A stretch of DNA of 64,000 nt from Streptomyces sennicomposti (lineage in GTDB: Bacteria > Actinomycetota > Actinomycetes > Streptomycetales > Streptomycetaceae), in assembly GCF_019890635.1 (NCBI RefSeq), contig NZ_JAIOAB010000020.1, positions 1-64,000 of the forward strand, written 5' to 3'. Shown one piece after another: positions 35,944 to 44,938 of this stretch. The position numbers and the translations under genes were made by a program. How positions within the stretch are numbered: position 1 is the stretch's first letter; each line of letters opens with the position of its first letter. Below the pieces are notes generated by a model. The model was not told the DNA's origin, made no database searches, and saw nothing but the letters and a program-made list of their open reading frames with translations.

Positions 35944-37070
35944 GAGTACAGGTTCTCCTCGCCGACCTCGTGCACATGGTCGTGGCTGTGGCCGTGCGCG
36001 TGCGGGCGGGTCTGCGCGGTGCCCGGGACGTGCGGGTCGGTGACCGGCAGCGAGGAGTCCGCCGACAGGTCCCAGTCGGAGGCGGCGCGGTTGCGCTTGA
36101 CCATCTCGGCGCCGAGCGCGGCCACCATCGCGCCGTTGTCCGTGCACAGCTTGGGGCGCGGGACGCGCAGCCGGACGCCGGCCGCCTCGCAGCGCTCCTG
36201 GGCCAGCGCCCGCAGCCGCGAGTTGGCGGCCACGCCGCCGCCGATCATCAGATGGTCCACGCCGGCGTCCTTGCAGGCCCGCACCGCCTTGCGGGTGAGC
36301 ACGTCCACCACCGCCTCCTGGAAGGAGGCCGCCACGTCGCGCACCGGCACCTCCTCGCCGGCCGCCCGCCTGGCCTCGATCCAGCGGGCCACCGCCGTCT
36401 TCAGACCGGAGAAGGAGAAGTCGTAGGCGGGATCGCGGGGGCCGGTCAGACCGCGCGGGAAGGCGATCGCCGCCGGGTCGCCCTCGCGGGCGTAGCGGTC
36501 GATGACGGGGCCGCCGGGGAAACCGAGGTTCAGCACCCGGGCGATCTTGTCGAAGGCCTCGCCGGCCGCGTCGTCGATGGTGGCGCCCATGGGCCGTACG
36601 TCGGCGGTGATGTCGGTGGACAGCAGCAGCGAGGAGTGGCCGCCGGAGACCAGCAGCGCCATGGTCGGCTCCGGGAGCGGGCCGTGCTCCAGCTGGTCCA
36701 CGCAGATGTGCGAGGCGAGGTGGTTGACGCCGTACAGCGGCTTGCCGAGCGCGTACGCGTACGCCTTGGCCGCCGACACGCCGACCAGCAGGGCGCCGGC
36801 CAGACCGGGTCCGGCGGTGACCGCGATGCCGTCCAGGTCCTTCGCGCTCACCCCCGCCTCCTTCAGCGCGCGCTCGATGGTCGGCACCATGGCCTCCAGG
36901 TGGGCGCGCGAGGCGACCTCGGGGACGACGCCGCCGAAGCGGGCGTGCTCGTCGACGCTGGAGGCGACCGCGTCGGCCAGCAGGGTGGTGCCGCGCACGA
37001 TGCCGACGCCGGTCTCGTCGCAGGAGGTCTCGATGCCGAGGACGAGCGGCTCGTCGCGTGGGTCAGCCAT
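35940..37070 (-). CDS. tsaD: tRNA t6A37 threonylcarbamoyltransferase TsaD
   Basis: 376 aa from ATG at 37070, overlapping the rimI stop by eight bases. With TsaB and TsaE it transfers threonylcarbamoyl to A37 of ANN-decoding tRNAs. ASKHA fold: [15 protein letters not shown], metal His pair in [30 protein letters not shown] and [11 protein letters not shown]. The C-terminus carries a His-rich extension ([11 protein letters not shown]) beyond the usual end, possibly metal-binding. Confidence 0.96.
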   Translation of the reverse strand: MADPRDEPLVLGIETSCDETGVGIVRGTTLLADAVASSVDEHARFGGVVPEVASRAHLEAMVPTIERALKEAGVSAKDLDGIAVTAGPGLAGALLVGVSAAKAYAYALGKPLYGVNHLASHICVDQLEHGPLPEPTMALLVSGGHSSLLLSTDITADVRPMGATIDDAAGEAFDKIARVLNLGFPGGPVIDRYAREGDPAAIAFPRGLTGPRDPAYDFSFSGLKTAVARWIEARRAAGEEVPVRDVAASFQEAVVDVLTRKAVRACKDAGVDHLMIGGGVAANSRLRALAQERCEAAGVRLRVPRPKLCTDNGAMVAALGAEMVKRNRAASDWDLSADSSLPVTDPHVPGTAQTRPHAHGHSHDHVHEVGEENLYS

Positions 37071-37584
37071 GGATCTCGGTTCCTTGTACGGAGGCGGAGG
37101 GGTCGGTCAGGCGCATCACCAGGGCGTCCACGTTGCCCGGCTGGTAGTAGCCGCGCCGCACCCCGACGGGGGCGAAGCCGAAGCGCTCGTAGAGCCGCTG
37201 GGCGCGGACGTTGTCCACGCGGCACTCGAGCATCACCTCGGCGCACTCGAAGGCGGTCGCGGCCCGCAGCAGCTCGGTCAGCAGCAGCGCGCCGAGGCCG
37301 CTGCCCCACAGCTCCCGGGCCACGGCGATGGTCTGGACGTCGCCCTGGTCGCCGGAGGCGACGAGCCCGGCGTAGCCGACGATCCGGCCGTCCTGTTCGG
37401 CCACGACGTAGCGGCGGGTGGCCTCGGGACCGCGGGAGTGCGCCAGCTCGGACCAGAACATGCCGCGCGACCAGGCGTCCTCGGGGAAGAGGTCCTTCTC
37501 CAGCTCCAGCACGGGGTCGATGTCCCACCAGCGCATCTCGCGCAGGGCGGGCGCCGGGGTGCCGGTGGTCGTCTCGCCGGTCAC
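37063..37584 (-). CDS. rimI: Ribosomal protein N-acetyltransferase RimI-like
   Basis: 173 aa from GTG at 37584, overlapping the tsaB stop. GNAT fold: [20 protein letters not shown], acetyl-CoA motif [19 protein letters not shown], and the C-terminal [16 protein letters not shown], all typical of RimI (acetylates N-terminal Ala of ribosomal protein S18). Placement between tsaB and tsaD is common in bacteria and suggests coordinated control of translation modifiers. Confidence 0.92.
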   Translation of the reverse strand: MTGETTTGTPAPALREMRWWDIDPVLELEKDLFPEDAWSRGMFWSELAHSRGPEATRRYVVAEQDGRIVGYAGLVASGDQGDVQTIAVARELWGSGLGALLLTELLRAATAFECAEVMLECRVDNVRAQRLYERFGFAPVGVRRGYYQPGNVDALVMRLTDPSASVQGTEIHG

Positions 37585-38234
37585 TTGGGGGTGACCACCT
37601 TGTAGTTCTTGGGCACCTGCGCGTCCGGGCGGCGCAGATACAGCGGCCGGGGCGCGGGCAGCTCCTGACCGGCGGCCAGCTTCTCCGCGGCGAGCGAGGC
37701 CAGGGCGGCGGCGGACACGTGCTCGGGCTCGTGCGCCTGCGGGAAGGCGTCCGGGTACAGCAGCGCGCCGGCGCCGACCGCGGGCAGGCCCCGGACCTCT
37801 TCGGCGATGTCGGCGGGCCGGTCCACGGCCGGGCCGGTGACGCGGGTGCGCGAGTCGGCGTAGCGCGCCCAGTAGACCTCCTTGCGGCGGGCGTCGGTCG
37901 CCACCACGAAGGGGCCGGGCACGTCGGCGGCGTAGGCGAGGCCGTCGAGCGTGCAGAGGCCGTACACCGGGACGCCGAGGGCGAGGCCGAAGGTGTCGGC
38001 GGTCATCAGGCCGACGCGCAGTCCGGTGTAGGGGCCGGGGCCGATGCCGGCCACGATGCCGGTGACGGCGTCCAGCGCCAGTCCGGCCTCGGCGAGGACC
38101 CGGTCGACGGCCGGCAGCAGCAGCTCTCCGTGCCGGCGCGCGTCCACCTGACCGGCTGAGGCGATGACGGCCGTCCCGTCGTGCAGGGCGACGGTGACGG
38201 CGGGGGTGGCGGTATCCAGAGCGAGCAAGAGCAC
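37581..38234 (-). CDS. tsaB: t6A biosynthesis protein TsaB
   Basis: 217 aa from GTG at 38234. ASKHA-like paralog of TsaD without catalytic metal ligands: LLLALDTATPAVTVAL, GIGPGPYTGLRVGLMTA. It forms the scaffold of the TsaB-TsaD-TsaE complex. First gene of the tsaB-rimI-tsaD unit with GTGA-type overlaps throughout. Confidence 0.94.
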   Translation of the reverse strand: MLLLALDTATPAVTVALHDGTAVIASAGQVDARRHGELLLPAVDRVLAEAGLALDAVTGIVAGIGPGPYTGLRVGLMTADTFGLALGVPVYGLCTLDGLAYAADVPGPFVVATDARRKEVYWARYADSRTRVTGPAVDRPADIAEEVRGLPAVGAGALLYPDAFPQAHEPEHVSAAALASLAAEKLAAGQELPAPRPLYLRRPDAQVPKNYKVVTPK

Positions 38235-38350
38235 GCAAACAGCCTACGGCTCCCGCGAGCCCGGCACGGCCGCACGGGCCGGGTGCATTCCGGCTGCTAC
38301 GGTCGAAAGTCAGGCACTGACCAGCAAACTTATCCAGAGGTGGACGAACC

Positions 38351-38923
38351 GTGGCAAGGAGCAGCGCGGGTTGGGTGGCCGGGCTGACCGCGGCGGCGCT
38401 CGTCACGGTCGGCTTCCTCGCGTACCGCGCCCAGTCGACCGTCCCGGAGGACCTGATCGGCCGGCCCGGCCCGAGCGCGACCCCCGCGGCGAGCGCCGCC
38501 AAGGCGCCCCGCGACAGCCGGCACCCGACCGCGCTGCCCGCGAACTCCGGCACCGGCGAGCGGGTGGTCTACTCGGTGGACGACGACCGGGTGTGGCTGG
38601 TGAGCGCGGGCGGCACGGTGGAGAACACCTTCCAGGTCACCCCCGGCAGCGTGGACCCGGCCCCCGGCACCTACACGGTCACCTCGCGCTCCAAGGCGGT
38701 CACCGGGACCGACGGCGTCCCGGTGGAGCACGTGGTGCGGTTCGCCGATGTGCAGGGCGTGGTCGTCGGGTTCAGCGCGGCCGTCGACCAGTCCCCGCCG
38801 CAGGACGGCGACACGGGCGCGGACACGAGCGTGAAGACGGGCGGCATCCGCGAGTCGCGGGCGGACGGCGAGGCGATGTGGATGTTCGCGACGATCGGCC
38901 AGAAGGTCGTCGTCATCCGGTAG
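38351..38923 (+). CDS. Secreted L,D-transpeptidase-like protein lacking the catalytic Cys
   Basis: 190 aa from GTG at 38351 (AGAGGTGGA upstream). N-terminal membrane anchor or signal (AGWVAGLTAAALVTVGFLAY), a Pro/Ala linker, then a YkuD-like beta fold: RVVYSVDDDRVWLVSAGGTV, TFQVTPGSVDPAPGTYTVTS, and a terminal segment GGIRESRADGEAMWMF that aligns with the active-site HGCIRLSNADAEWL of L,D-transpeptidases. The His-Gly-Cys becomes Thr-Gly-Gly, so crosslinking chemistry is lost. It may bind peptidoglycan without cutting or joining it. Divergent from tsaB. Confidence 0.72.
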   Translation: MARSSAGWVAGLTAAALVTVGFLAYRAQSTVPEDLIGRPGPSATPAASAAKAPRDSRHPTALPANSGTGERVVYSVDDDRVWLVSAGGTVENTFQVTPGSVDPAPGTYTVTSRSKAVTGTDGVPVEHVVRFADVQGVVVGFSAAVDQSPPQDGDTGADTSVKTGGIRESRADGEAMWMFATIGQKVVVIR

Positions 38924-38936
38924 AGGCCGGGCCTAC

Positions 38937-39021
38937 GACCGCGGGGGCCGACCGACCGCGGGGGCCGACCGACCGGGAGGGCCTGCCGACCGGGAGGGCC
39001 TGCCGACCGGGAGGGCCTGCC
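38937..39021. repeat. 17-nt minisatellite, five units
   Basis: Two exact copies of GACCGCGGGGGCCGACC (38937, 38954) are followed by three exact copies of GACCGGGAGGGCCTGCC (38971, 38988, 39005). Exact copies in both blocks suggest recent slippage or recombination. It sits just after the transpeptidase-like gene. Confidence 0.9.
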
Positions 39022-39102
39022 GAACGACCGGACGACCGTGCGACCGGGGCCGCCTTCGTCCGCTGTCTGTTCGCCGTCGGCCGCCGTCGTCATCCGATAG
39101 GG

Positions 39103-39369
39103 CTACGCCGCTTCCCGGTGCGTTTCCACCGTACGGGCGGCGCGGGCGGTGGGGGCGGTGGGGGCGTCCCTGCGGACTCCCGTGCTTTCCGCGCGCGGGT
39201 CGGTACGGGGCGTCCGGGCGCCGGTGCGGGGGTCCGGGGCGGCGTCCACCGGTTCCGGGGCCCGGGGCGGGAGGGAGACGGCCGCGGCGGCGGCGCAGGA
39301 GGCCAGCAGGTCGCTCATGCACACACCGGTGGCCGGGTACGGCCGGGACGGGTTCTCGGCAGCCGACAT
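39103..39369 (-). CDS. Small Cys-containing protein under an iron box
   Basis: 88 aa from ATG at 39369, with GGAGG four bases upstream. Two cysteines nine residues apart sit in the N-terminal part (GVCMSDLLASCAAAAAVS); the C-terminal half is rich in Pro, Arg, Thr and Ala and low in complexity. No family recognised. The DmdR/IdeR-type iron box 33 bp upstream implies expression when iron is scarce. It could be an iron-sparing regulator, a small peptide precursor or a metallochaperone; the sequence does not decide. Confidence 0.65.
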   Translation of the reverse strand: MSAAENPSRPYPATGVCMSDLLASCAAAAAVSLPPRAPEPVDAAPDPRTGARTPRTDPRAESTGVRRDAPTAPTARAARTVETHREAA

Positions 39370-39401
39370 GGACGCCTCCTGGAGGACGGGGGCGGGTGCG
39401 G

Positions 39402-39420
39402 TTAGGTAAGCCTAACCACG
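39402..39420. promoter_or_regulatory. DmdR/IdeR iron box
   Basis: Minus strand CGTGGTTAGGCTTACCTAA against the consensus TTAGGTTAGGCTAACCTAA: 15 of 19 positions, with the core GGTTAGGCT and ACCTAA intact. It lies where a repressor would cover the promoter of the small gene ending its 5' end at 39369. Confidence 0.78.
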
Positions 39421-39476
39421 AGCGGGACACCATGTGACCACGCCCGGGAGGCCCCGCGCAAGGACCGGCCGTCCGC

Positions 39477-39998
39477 TCAGGCGGCCAGCACGCCCAGGTC
39501 CACGGCCGCCCACCGGCCGCCGATGCCCGTGACCGTCACCTGCCGCACCTCGTCGGTGGTGTCGCCGACGGCCCGGTGGATCCGGACCTGGAGCCGTTCG
39601 TCGGTCAGCTCCTCGACCTTGCCCTCGCCCCACTCCACGACGACCACCGAGTCCGGCAGCGAGACGTCGAGGTCCAGGTCCTCCATCTCGTCCAGACCGC
39701 CGCCCAGGCGGTAGGCGTCGACGTGGACGAGCGGCGGGCCGTCGCCGAGCGAGGGGTGCACCCGGGCGATCACGAAGGTCGGCGAGGTGACGGCGCCGCG
39801 CACCCCGAGCCCTTCGCCGAGCCCGCGGGTCAGCGTGGTCTTGCCCGCGCCCAGCTCCCCGCTGAGCATCACGAGGTCGCCGGCGCGCAGCAGCTTGGCG
39901 AGGCGGCGGCCCAGCTCCAGCATCTGGCCGGGAGCGTTGACGGTGATCTCGACGGAGGGGCGGTCAGCCGGGCTGTGCGGTGCTGCTGGTGCTTCCAT
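39477..39998 (-). CDS. tsaE: tRNA t6A ATPase TsaE
   Basis: 173 aa from ATG at 39998, overlapping the hydrolase gene by 35 bases. P-loop ATPase: LSGELGAGKTTLTRGLGEGL, TSPTFVIARVH, HVDAYRLGG, VVVVEWGEG. It drives turnover of the TsaB-TsaD complex. Separated from tsaB-tsaD by the secreted protein, the minisatellite and the iron-box gene. Confidence 0.93.
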   Translation of the reverse strand: MEAPAAPHSPADRPSVEITVNAPGQMLELGRRLAKLLRAGDLVMLSGELGAGKTTLTRGLGEGLGVRGAVTSPTFVIARVHPSLGDGPPLVHVDAYRLGGGLDEMEDLDLDVSLPDSVVVVEWGEGKVEELTDERLQVRIHRAVGDTTDEVRQVTVTGIGGRWAAVDLGVLAA

Positions 39999-41196
39999 AA
40001 GTGCCCACGGTAGTGCCTGCCGGGACCGCTCCGGCCCGGGTCAGCAGGTCGGCGAGCCGGTCGGTGACGACCTCCGGGTGTTCCAGCATCACCAGGTGCC
40101 CGGCGTCCGGGACCAGGACGAGTTCCGCCTCGGGCAGCAGGCCGGCGATGGCCTCGCTGTGCTCGCTCGGGGTGACCAGGTCCTGGAGCCCGGCCAGGAC
40201 CAGCACCGGCATGCCGGCGAAGAGGGCGAGCGCCTCGGTCTTGTCGTGGTCGGTGAAGGCCGGGTAGAACTCGGCGACCACGTCGATCGGCGTGCTCTCG
40301 ATCATCCGCTCGGCGAACCGGGCGACGGCCGGGTCGACGTCGCGGCCGGCGAACGAGTACCGCTTGATGATCCCGGCGAACAGGTCGGCGGTGGCCCGCC
40401 GCCCCTTCTCGACCAGTTCGGCGCGCTGCCCGAGCGCCTTCAGCACGCCAGGGAGCACCCGGCGCACCGCGTTGACGCCGGCCACCGGCAGCCCGAAGTT
40501 GACCTCGCCGAGCCGCCCGGAGGAGGTGCCGACGAAGGCGGTGGCGACGACCCGCTCGCGGATCAGCTCGGGATACTGGGCGGCCAGCGCCATCACGGTC
40601 ATGCCGCCCATGGAGTGCCCGACCAGCACGATCGGCCCCTCGGGCACGGCGGCGTCGAGGACCGCCTTCAGATCGCGGCCGAGCTGGTCGATGGTGAGCG
40701 GCACGTCGTCCTTGAGCTGGTCCACGCCGCGCCCGGAGCGGCCGTGGCTGCGCTGGTCCCAGTGGACGGTGCGCACGACGCCGCGCAGGGCCGCGCGCTG
40801 GAAGTGCCAGGAATCCTGGCTGAGGCAGTAGCCGTGGCTGAAGACGACGGTGACGGGGGCGGGGTCCTTGCGGCCGAAGAGCCTGCGGCGGCGCGGGCCG
40901 AGGTCGGCGGCGGCCTCCGGGTCGATGTCGTCGACCTCGTAGTACAGCTCGGTGCCGTCGTCGGCGTACGCGGTGCCGGGGGTGCCGCGCAGGGTGCCGT
41001 ACGGGCCCGCCGAGTCGAGGGCGAGCCGGGCCTTTCTGCGTATGTTCCGGCCGACGGTCATCCGTTCGATGGCCACGGTGGCCGCCGCGCCCGCGGCCAC
41101 CACGCCGATCGCGGCCCCCGCGATACCGGTCGCCCGGCGCCAGCCGCCCGCCCCTGCGGCGGAGGCCACGGCCGCCGCCGCACTGCTCTCGCTCAC
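39964..41196 (-). CDS. Alpha/beta hydrolase
   Basis: 410 aa from GTG at 41196 (AGAGGAG upstream). An N-terminal hydrophobic anchor (TGIAGAAIGVVAAGAAATVA) precedes the hydrolase fold: FSHGYCLSQDSW oxyanion region, VHWDQRSHGRS, nucleophile Ser in VGHSMGGMT, Asp in AGLQDLVTP and final His in PDAGHLVMLEHP. All catalytic residues are in place. Substrate unknown; lies between alr and tsaE in the conserved order. Confidence 0.88.
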   Translation of the reverse strand: MSESSAAAAVASAAGAGGWRRATGIAGAAIGVVAAGAAATVAIERMTVGRNIRRKARLALDSAGPYGTLRGTPGTAYADDGTELYYEVDDIDPEAAADLGPRRRRLFGRKDPAPVTVVFSHGYCLSQDSWHFQRAALRGVVRTVHWDQRSHGRSGRGVDQLKDDVPLTIDQLGRDLKAVLDAAVPEGPIVLVGHSMGGMTVMALAAQYPELIRERVVATAFVGTSSGRLGEVNFGLPVAGVNAVRRVLPGVLKALGQRAELVEKGRRATADLFAGIIKRYSFAGRDVDPAVARFAERMIESTPIDVVAEFYPAFTDHDKTEALALFAGMPVLVLAGLQDLVTPSEHSEAIAGLLPEAELVLVPDAGHLVMLEHPEVVTDRLADLLTRAGAVPAGTTVGTYGSTSSTAQPG

Positions 41197-41288
41197 GTAC
41201 CGCTCCTCTGGTGCCGTCGGTGTGACGTACTGGTGTTCGGGGTCACGGCGACGGCCGGGTCACGCACCCCCCGGCCGCCCCGAGCGGA

Positions 41289-42530
41289 TCACCGCGATGC
41301 GGAGCGCCCCCGGTCCTCCTGCCCGCCCTTCCCCTCGTTCCCCGAGTTCTCGTCGTTCTCGTCGTTCTCGTCGTCGAGATAGACGCGGGGGACGCGGGTT
41401 CCGATGCGGGTGACGATCTCGTACGCGATGGTGCCCGCCGCCTGCGCCCAGTCCTCGGCGGTGGGCTCGCCCCCGTCGCCGGGCCCGAACAGCACGGCCC
41501 GCGACCCGACCTCCGGCTCGTCGCCGCCGAGGTCGACCACGAACTGGTCCATCGCGATCCGGCCCGCGACCGTACGCCACTTACCGCCGACCAGGACCGG
41601 GCCGGTGCCGGAGGCGTGGCGCGGGATGCCGTCGGCGTACCCGACCGGGACCAGGCCGAGGGTGGTCTCGCCCGGGGTGACGTAGTGGTGGCCGTAGCTG
41701 ATGCCGTGGCCGCCGGGGACGTGCTTGACCAGGGCGAGCGAGGCGGACAGCGTCATCACGGGCCGCAGCCCGAAGTCGGCCGGGACGCCCAGCTCGGGGG
41801 CGGGCGAGATGCCGTAGAGGGCGATCCCGGTGCGCACCAGGTCGAAGTGGCTCTCGGGGATCGTGAGCGCGGCCGGCGAGTTGGCGATGTGCCGCACCTC
41901 GGGGCGCACGCCCCGCGTCTCGGCGTGGGCGGTCATCTCGCGGAACCGGTCGAGCTGCGCGGCGATGGAGGGGTGGCCGGGCTCGTCGGCGCAGGCGAAG
42001 TGCGACCACAGTCCGGTGATCCGGATCAGCCCCTCGGCCTCGGCGCGCAGTGCCTCGGCGACGAGTTCGGGCCAGTCGGCGGGCTGGCAGCCGTTGCGGC
42101 CGAGGCCGGTGTCGGCCTTCAGCTGCACCCGCGCGGGCCGTCCGGCCGCGCGCGCGGCCGCGCGCACCTCGGCCAGCGCCCACAGGCCGCTGACGGACAC
42201 GTCCACGTCGGCCTCAATGGCCTCCCGCCACGGGCCGCCCGGCGTCCACAGCCAGCACAGGACGCGCGCCTGCTCGGGCGCGATCCCGGCGGCGCGCAGC
42301 GCCAGCGCCTCCTCGGGCGTGGCGGTGCCGAGCCAGGTGGCCCCGGCGGCGACGGCCGCGCGGGCGCACCGGACGGCGCCGTGTCCGTACGCGTCGGACT
42401 TGACCACGGCCATCAGGGCCGCGCCCGGCGACCGTTCGCGCAGGGCCCGCACGTTGGCCCGCAGAGCGGCCAGATCGATCTCGGCGCGGGCGCGCAGCGG
42501 GGCCGTCCGCGGGTGTGCTGTCTCGTTCAT
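41289..42530 (-). CDS. alr: Alanine racemase
   Basis: 413 aa from ATG at 42530. Converts L-Ala to D-Ala for peptidoglycan. PLP lysine in AVVKSDAYGHG, the barrel with VQLKADTGLGRNG, catalytic Tyr in GISYGHHYVTPG, and the C-terminal domain VAGRIAMDQFVVDLGG. The C-terminus is extended by a DEN-repeat (DENDENDENSGNEG) encoded by a 9-nt tandem repeat near 41350-41380, a feature that may vary in length between strains. Confidence 0.95.
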   Translation of the reverse strand: MNETAHPRTAPLRARAEIDLAALRANVRALRERSPGAALMAVVKSDAYGHGAVRCARAAVAAGATWLGTATPEEALALRAAGIAPEQARVLCWLWTPGGPWREAIEADVDVSVSGLWALAEVRAAARAAGRPARVQLKADTGLGRNGCQPADWPELVAEALRAEAEGLIRITGLWSHFACADEPGHPSIAAQLDRFREMTAHAETRGVRPEVRHIANSPAALTIPESHFDLVRTGIALYGISPAPELGVPADFGLRPVMTLSASLALVKHVPGGHGISYGHHYVTPGETTLGLVPVGYADGIPRHASGTGPVLVGGKWRTVAGRIAMDQFVVDLGGDEPEVGSRAVLFGPGDGGEPTAEDWAQAAGTIAYEIVTRIGTRVPRVYLDDENDENDENSGNEGKGGQEDRGRSASR

Positions 42531-43221
42531 CGCGCCCCCAGTGTCTCAGAGGGCCGCGCCGGCCCCGCGGCGGCGGGCACGGGGACCGCCGCTCACCCGC
42601 GCCCGCGAGGCGCGGTCGCGGTGCGCGCGGGCGCGTTGCGGGCCGCCGCTCGCACCCGTCGCGGAGCCCCGCCCGCCGTACGCGTGGGGGCTGTGCAGGC
42701 GTCTGCCGCCCCCGCCCGGAAGGGCGACCCGCCGCACGCGCGGGGGTCGCCGGGCAGGGCCGCGTCCACGCGACGCCGGGCCTGCCGAGGGCCGGTGGAC
42801 ACGGCACTCCCCGGGGTGCGGGGCCGCGCCTGCGGCGACACCGAGCGCCCCCACCCCCACGCACGGGACCGCAGGCGAGGCGGCACCGACCACCCCGGCC
42901 CCCACCCACGGGACCGCACGTACGACGGCACCCACCGCCACGGCCCACGCACCCGCCGCGCGCACGCGCACGGGGCCGCACGCGTGGGCGGCGCCCACCG
43001 CCACCGCCCGCGCACCCGGTGCGCCGACCCGCTGAACCCCCCGGACCGGGGCGTCGATCACCACGCCCCGCACACCCCACGCGCGTACGCACGGGACCCC
43101 ACTACCGACCGCAACCTCGCCCCACGCGCCCCGCGCACCCCACGCGCGGACCCGCGGCACCCCGCCGACCCCGCCGCTTGCCCTCACACTCCGCGCACCC
43201 GATCCCACCCGCCCCAGGAGG
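42531..43221. other. 690-bp repetitive gap between alr and nnrD
   Basis: No supported gene. The plus strand contains degenerate repeats with cores ACGGGACCGCA, ACCCACCGCCACGGC/ACCGCCCG and CCCACGCG, about 80-100 bp per period between 42860 and 43180. Long open frames on the minus strand (GAVRV-like low complexity) look like GC artefacts of these repeats. Confidence 0.5.
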
Positions 43222-44670
43222 TCACTCCTGGACGTCCCGCCAGGCCGACGGGATGGAGTCGGCCACGTCGTGGGCGGCGATGGGGGCGCCGTGGGCGGCG
43301 AGGCGGCCGGCCAGGCCGTGGAGGTAGGCGGCCACGCTGCCCGCGTCGCGCGGCGCGAGCCCGGCGGCGAGCAGGGAGCCGGCCAGCCCGGACAGCACGT
43401 CGCCGCTGCCGGCGGTGGCGAGCCAGGGGGTGCCGGTGGCGTTGACGCGCACCGGGCCGCCGTCGGGGTCGGCGACGAGGGTGGTCGACCCCTTCAGCAG
43501 GACGGTGGCCCGGTAGCGGGCGGCCAGTTCCCGTACGGCGGTGAGCCGGGCGGCCTCGACCTCCTCGCGGGCCACCCCGAGCAGCGCGGCGGCCTCACCG
43601 GCGTGCGGGGTCATCAGGGTGGGCGCGGTACGGGCGCGTACGGCGTCGCGGGCGGCCAGGCGCAGGCCGTCGGCGTCGAGCAGCACGGGCACGTCCGTCG
43701 CCAGCACCTCGGCGACGGCGCCGGCGTCGTCCCCGGCGCCCGGCCCCACCACCCAGGCCTGCACGCGCCCCGCCTCGTGCGGTCCCCGGTCGGACACCAG
43801 GGTCTCCGGGAAGCGGGCGAGGACGGCCTGACCGGCCGGGCCGACGTAGCGTACGGCCCCCGCGCCGCCGCGCAGCGCGCCCGAGACGGCGAGCACGGCG
43901 GCGCCGGGGTAGCGGGCCGAACCGGCGGCGATGCCGACGACGCCCCGGCGGTACTTGTCGCTCTCGGCGGCCGGGACCGGCAGCAGGGCGGCCACGTCGG
44001 CGTGCTGCAACGCCTCCAGCTCGGGCGCGGCGGGCAGTTCGGGACCGAGCCCGATGTCGATCAGGCGGACGGTGCCGGCGTGCTCGCGGGCCGGGTCGAT
44101 GAGCAGGCCGGGCTTGTGGGCGCCGAAGGTGACGGTGAGGTCGGCGCGTACGGCGGCGCCGCGCACCTCACCGCTGTCCGCCTCGACGCCGCTGGGCAGG
44201 TCCACGGCGACGACGGCGGCACGGGAGCGCGCGGCGCGTTCGGCGAGGGGGGCGGCGTCGGGGCGCAGCCCGCCCTTGCCGCCGATGCCGACGACGCCGT
44301 CGACGACGAGGTCGGCCCGGTCGATCGCCGCGCCCGCGGCGTCCGCTGCGGCATCCGGGTGAACGACCATGCCCCCGGCGCGGCGCAGGGCGGCGAGGCC
44401 GCCGGGGTGGGTGCGGTCGCCGGCGAGCAGGACGGCACTCACCCCGGCGCCGCGCCGGGCGAGGCGGGCCCCGGCGTACAGGGCGTCGCCGCCGTTGTCG
44501 CCGCTGCCCACCAGGAGCACCACCCGGCGGCCGTAGACGCCTCCGAGCAGATCCGCGCAGGCGGCGGCGAGCCCGGCGGCGGCGCGCTGCATGAGGGCGC
44601 CGTCGGGGAGCCTCGCCATCAGCGCGCGCTCTGCTGTCCTGACCGTTTCAACGCTGTACGCGGTACGCAT
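43222..44670 (-). CDS. nnrD: Bifunctional NAD(P)H-hydrate epimerase/dehydratase
   Basis: 482 aa from ATG at 44670; an upstream in-frame ATG is possible. Repairs hydrated NAD(P)H. The N-terminal NnrE/YjeF epimerase domain (VVLLVGSGDNGGDALYAGAR, VDGVVGIGG, DLPSGVEADSG) is fused to a C-terminal NnrD ribokinase-like dehydratase (VGIAAGSARYPGAAVLAVSG, LMTPHAGEAAALLG, GTPWLATAGSGDVLSGLAGS). The fusion is normal for bacteria. Next to alr in the conserved order. Confidence 0.94.
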   Translation of the reverse strand: MRTAYSVETVRTAERALMARLPDGALMQRAAAGLAAACADLLGGVYGRRVVLLVGSGDNGGDALYAGARLARRGAGVSAVLLAGDRTHPGGLAALRRAGGMVVHPDAAADAAGAAIDRADLVVDGVVGIGGKGGLRPDAAPLAERAARSRAAVVAVDLPSGVEADSGEVRGAAVRADLTVTFGAHKPGLLIDPAREHAGTVRLIDIGLGPELPAAPELEALQHADVAALLPVPAAESDKYRRGVVGIAAGSARYPGAAVLAVSGALRGGAGAVRYVGPAGQAVLARFPETLVSDRGPHEAGRVQAWVVGPGAGDDAGAVAEVLATDVPVLLDADGLRLAARDAVRARTAPTLMTPHAGEAAALLGVAREEVEAARLTAVRELAARYRATVLLKGSTTLVADPDGGPVRVNATGTPWLATAGSGDVLSGLAGSLLAAGLAPRDAGSVAAYLHGLAGRLAAHGAPIAAHDVADSIPSAWRDVQE

Positions 44671-44938
44671 GCGGTCGAGTGTGCCCCGCATCGGCCGGAT
44701 ACCGCGCGGGAACCGGGCAGGCCGGGAACGACATCCGGAACGACCGACTCCACTTCCATGTGCGGACCGACCCCACCGGGGAACCCGGCAGCGGGCGCCC
44801 GGGGACGCCGCCGCCCGCCGGCCACGACGGCGAAGCGGACCCGGCCCCGAAGCGACCGCGACCGCGACGGCGGGCCGGAACCGAGCGGGCGACGGACGTG
44901 CGACAGCGACGGTACGGAGAGAAGGGACCCGAACCGAC

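Noticed and set aside
42546..43208. A 220-codon Gly/Val-rich minus-strand frame between alr and nnrD
   Set aside because: Repeat-derived composition (AVAVGAAH-like), no start context and no recognisable fold.
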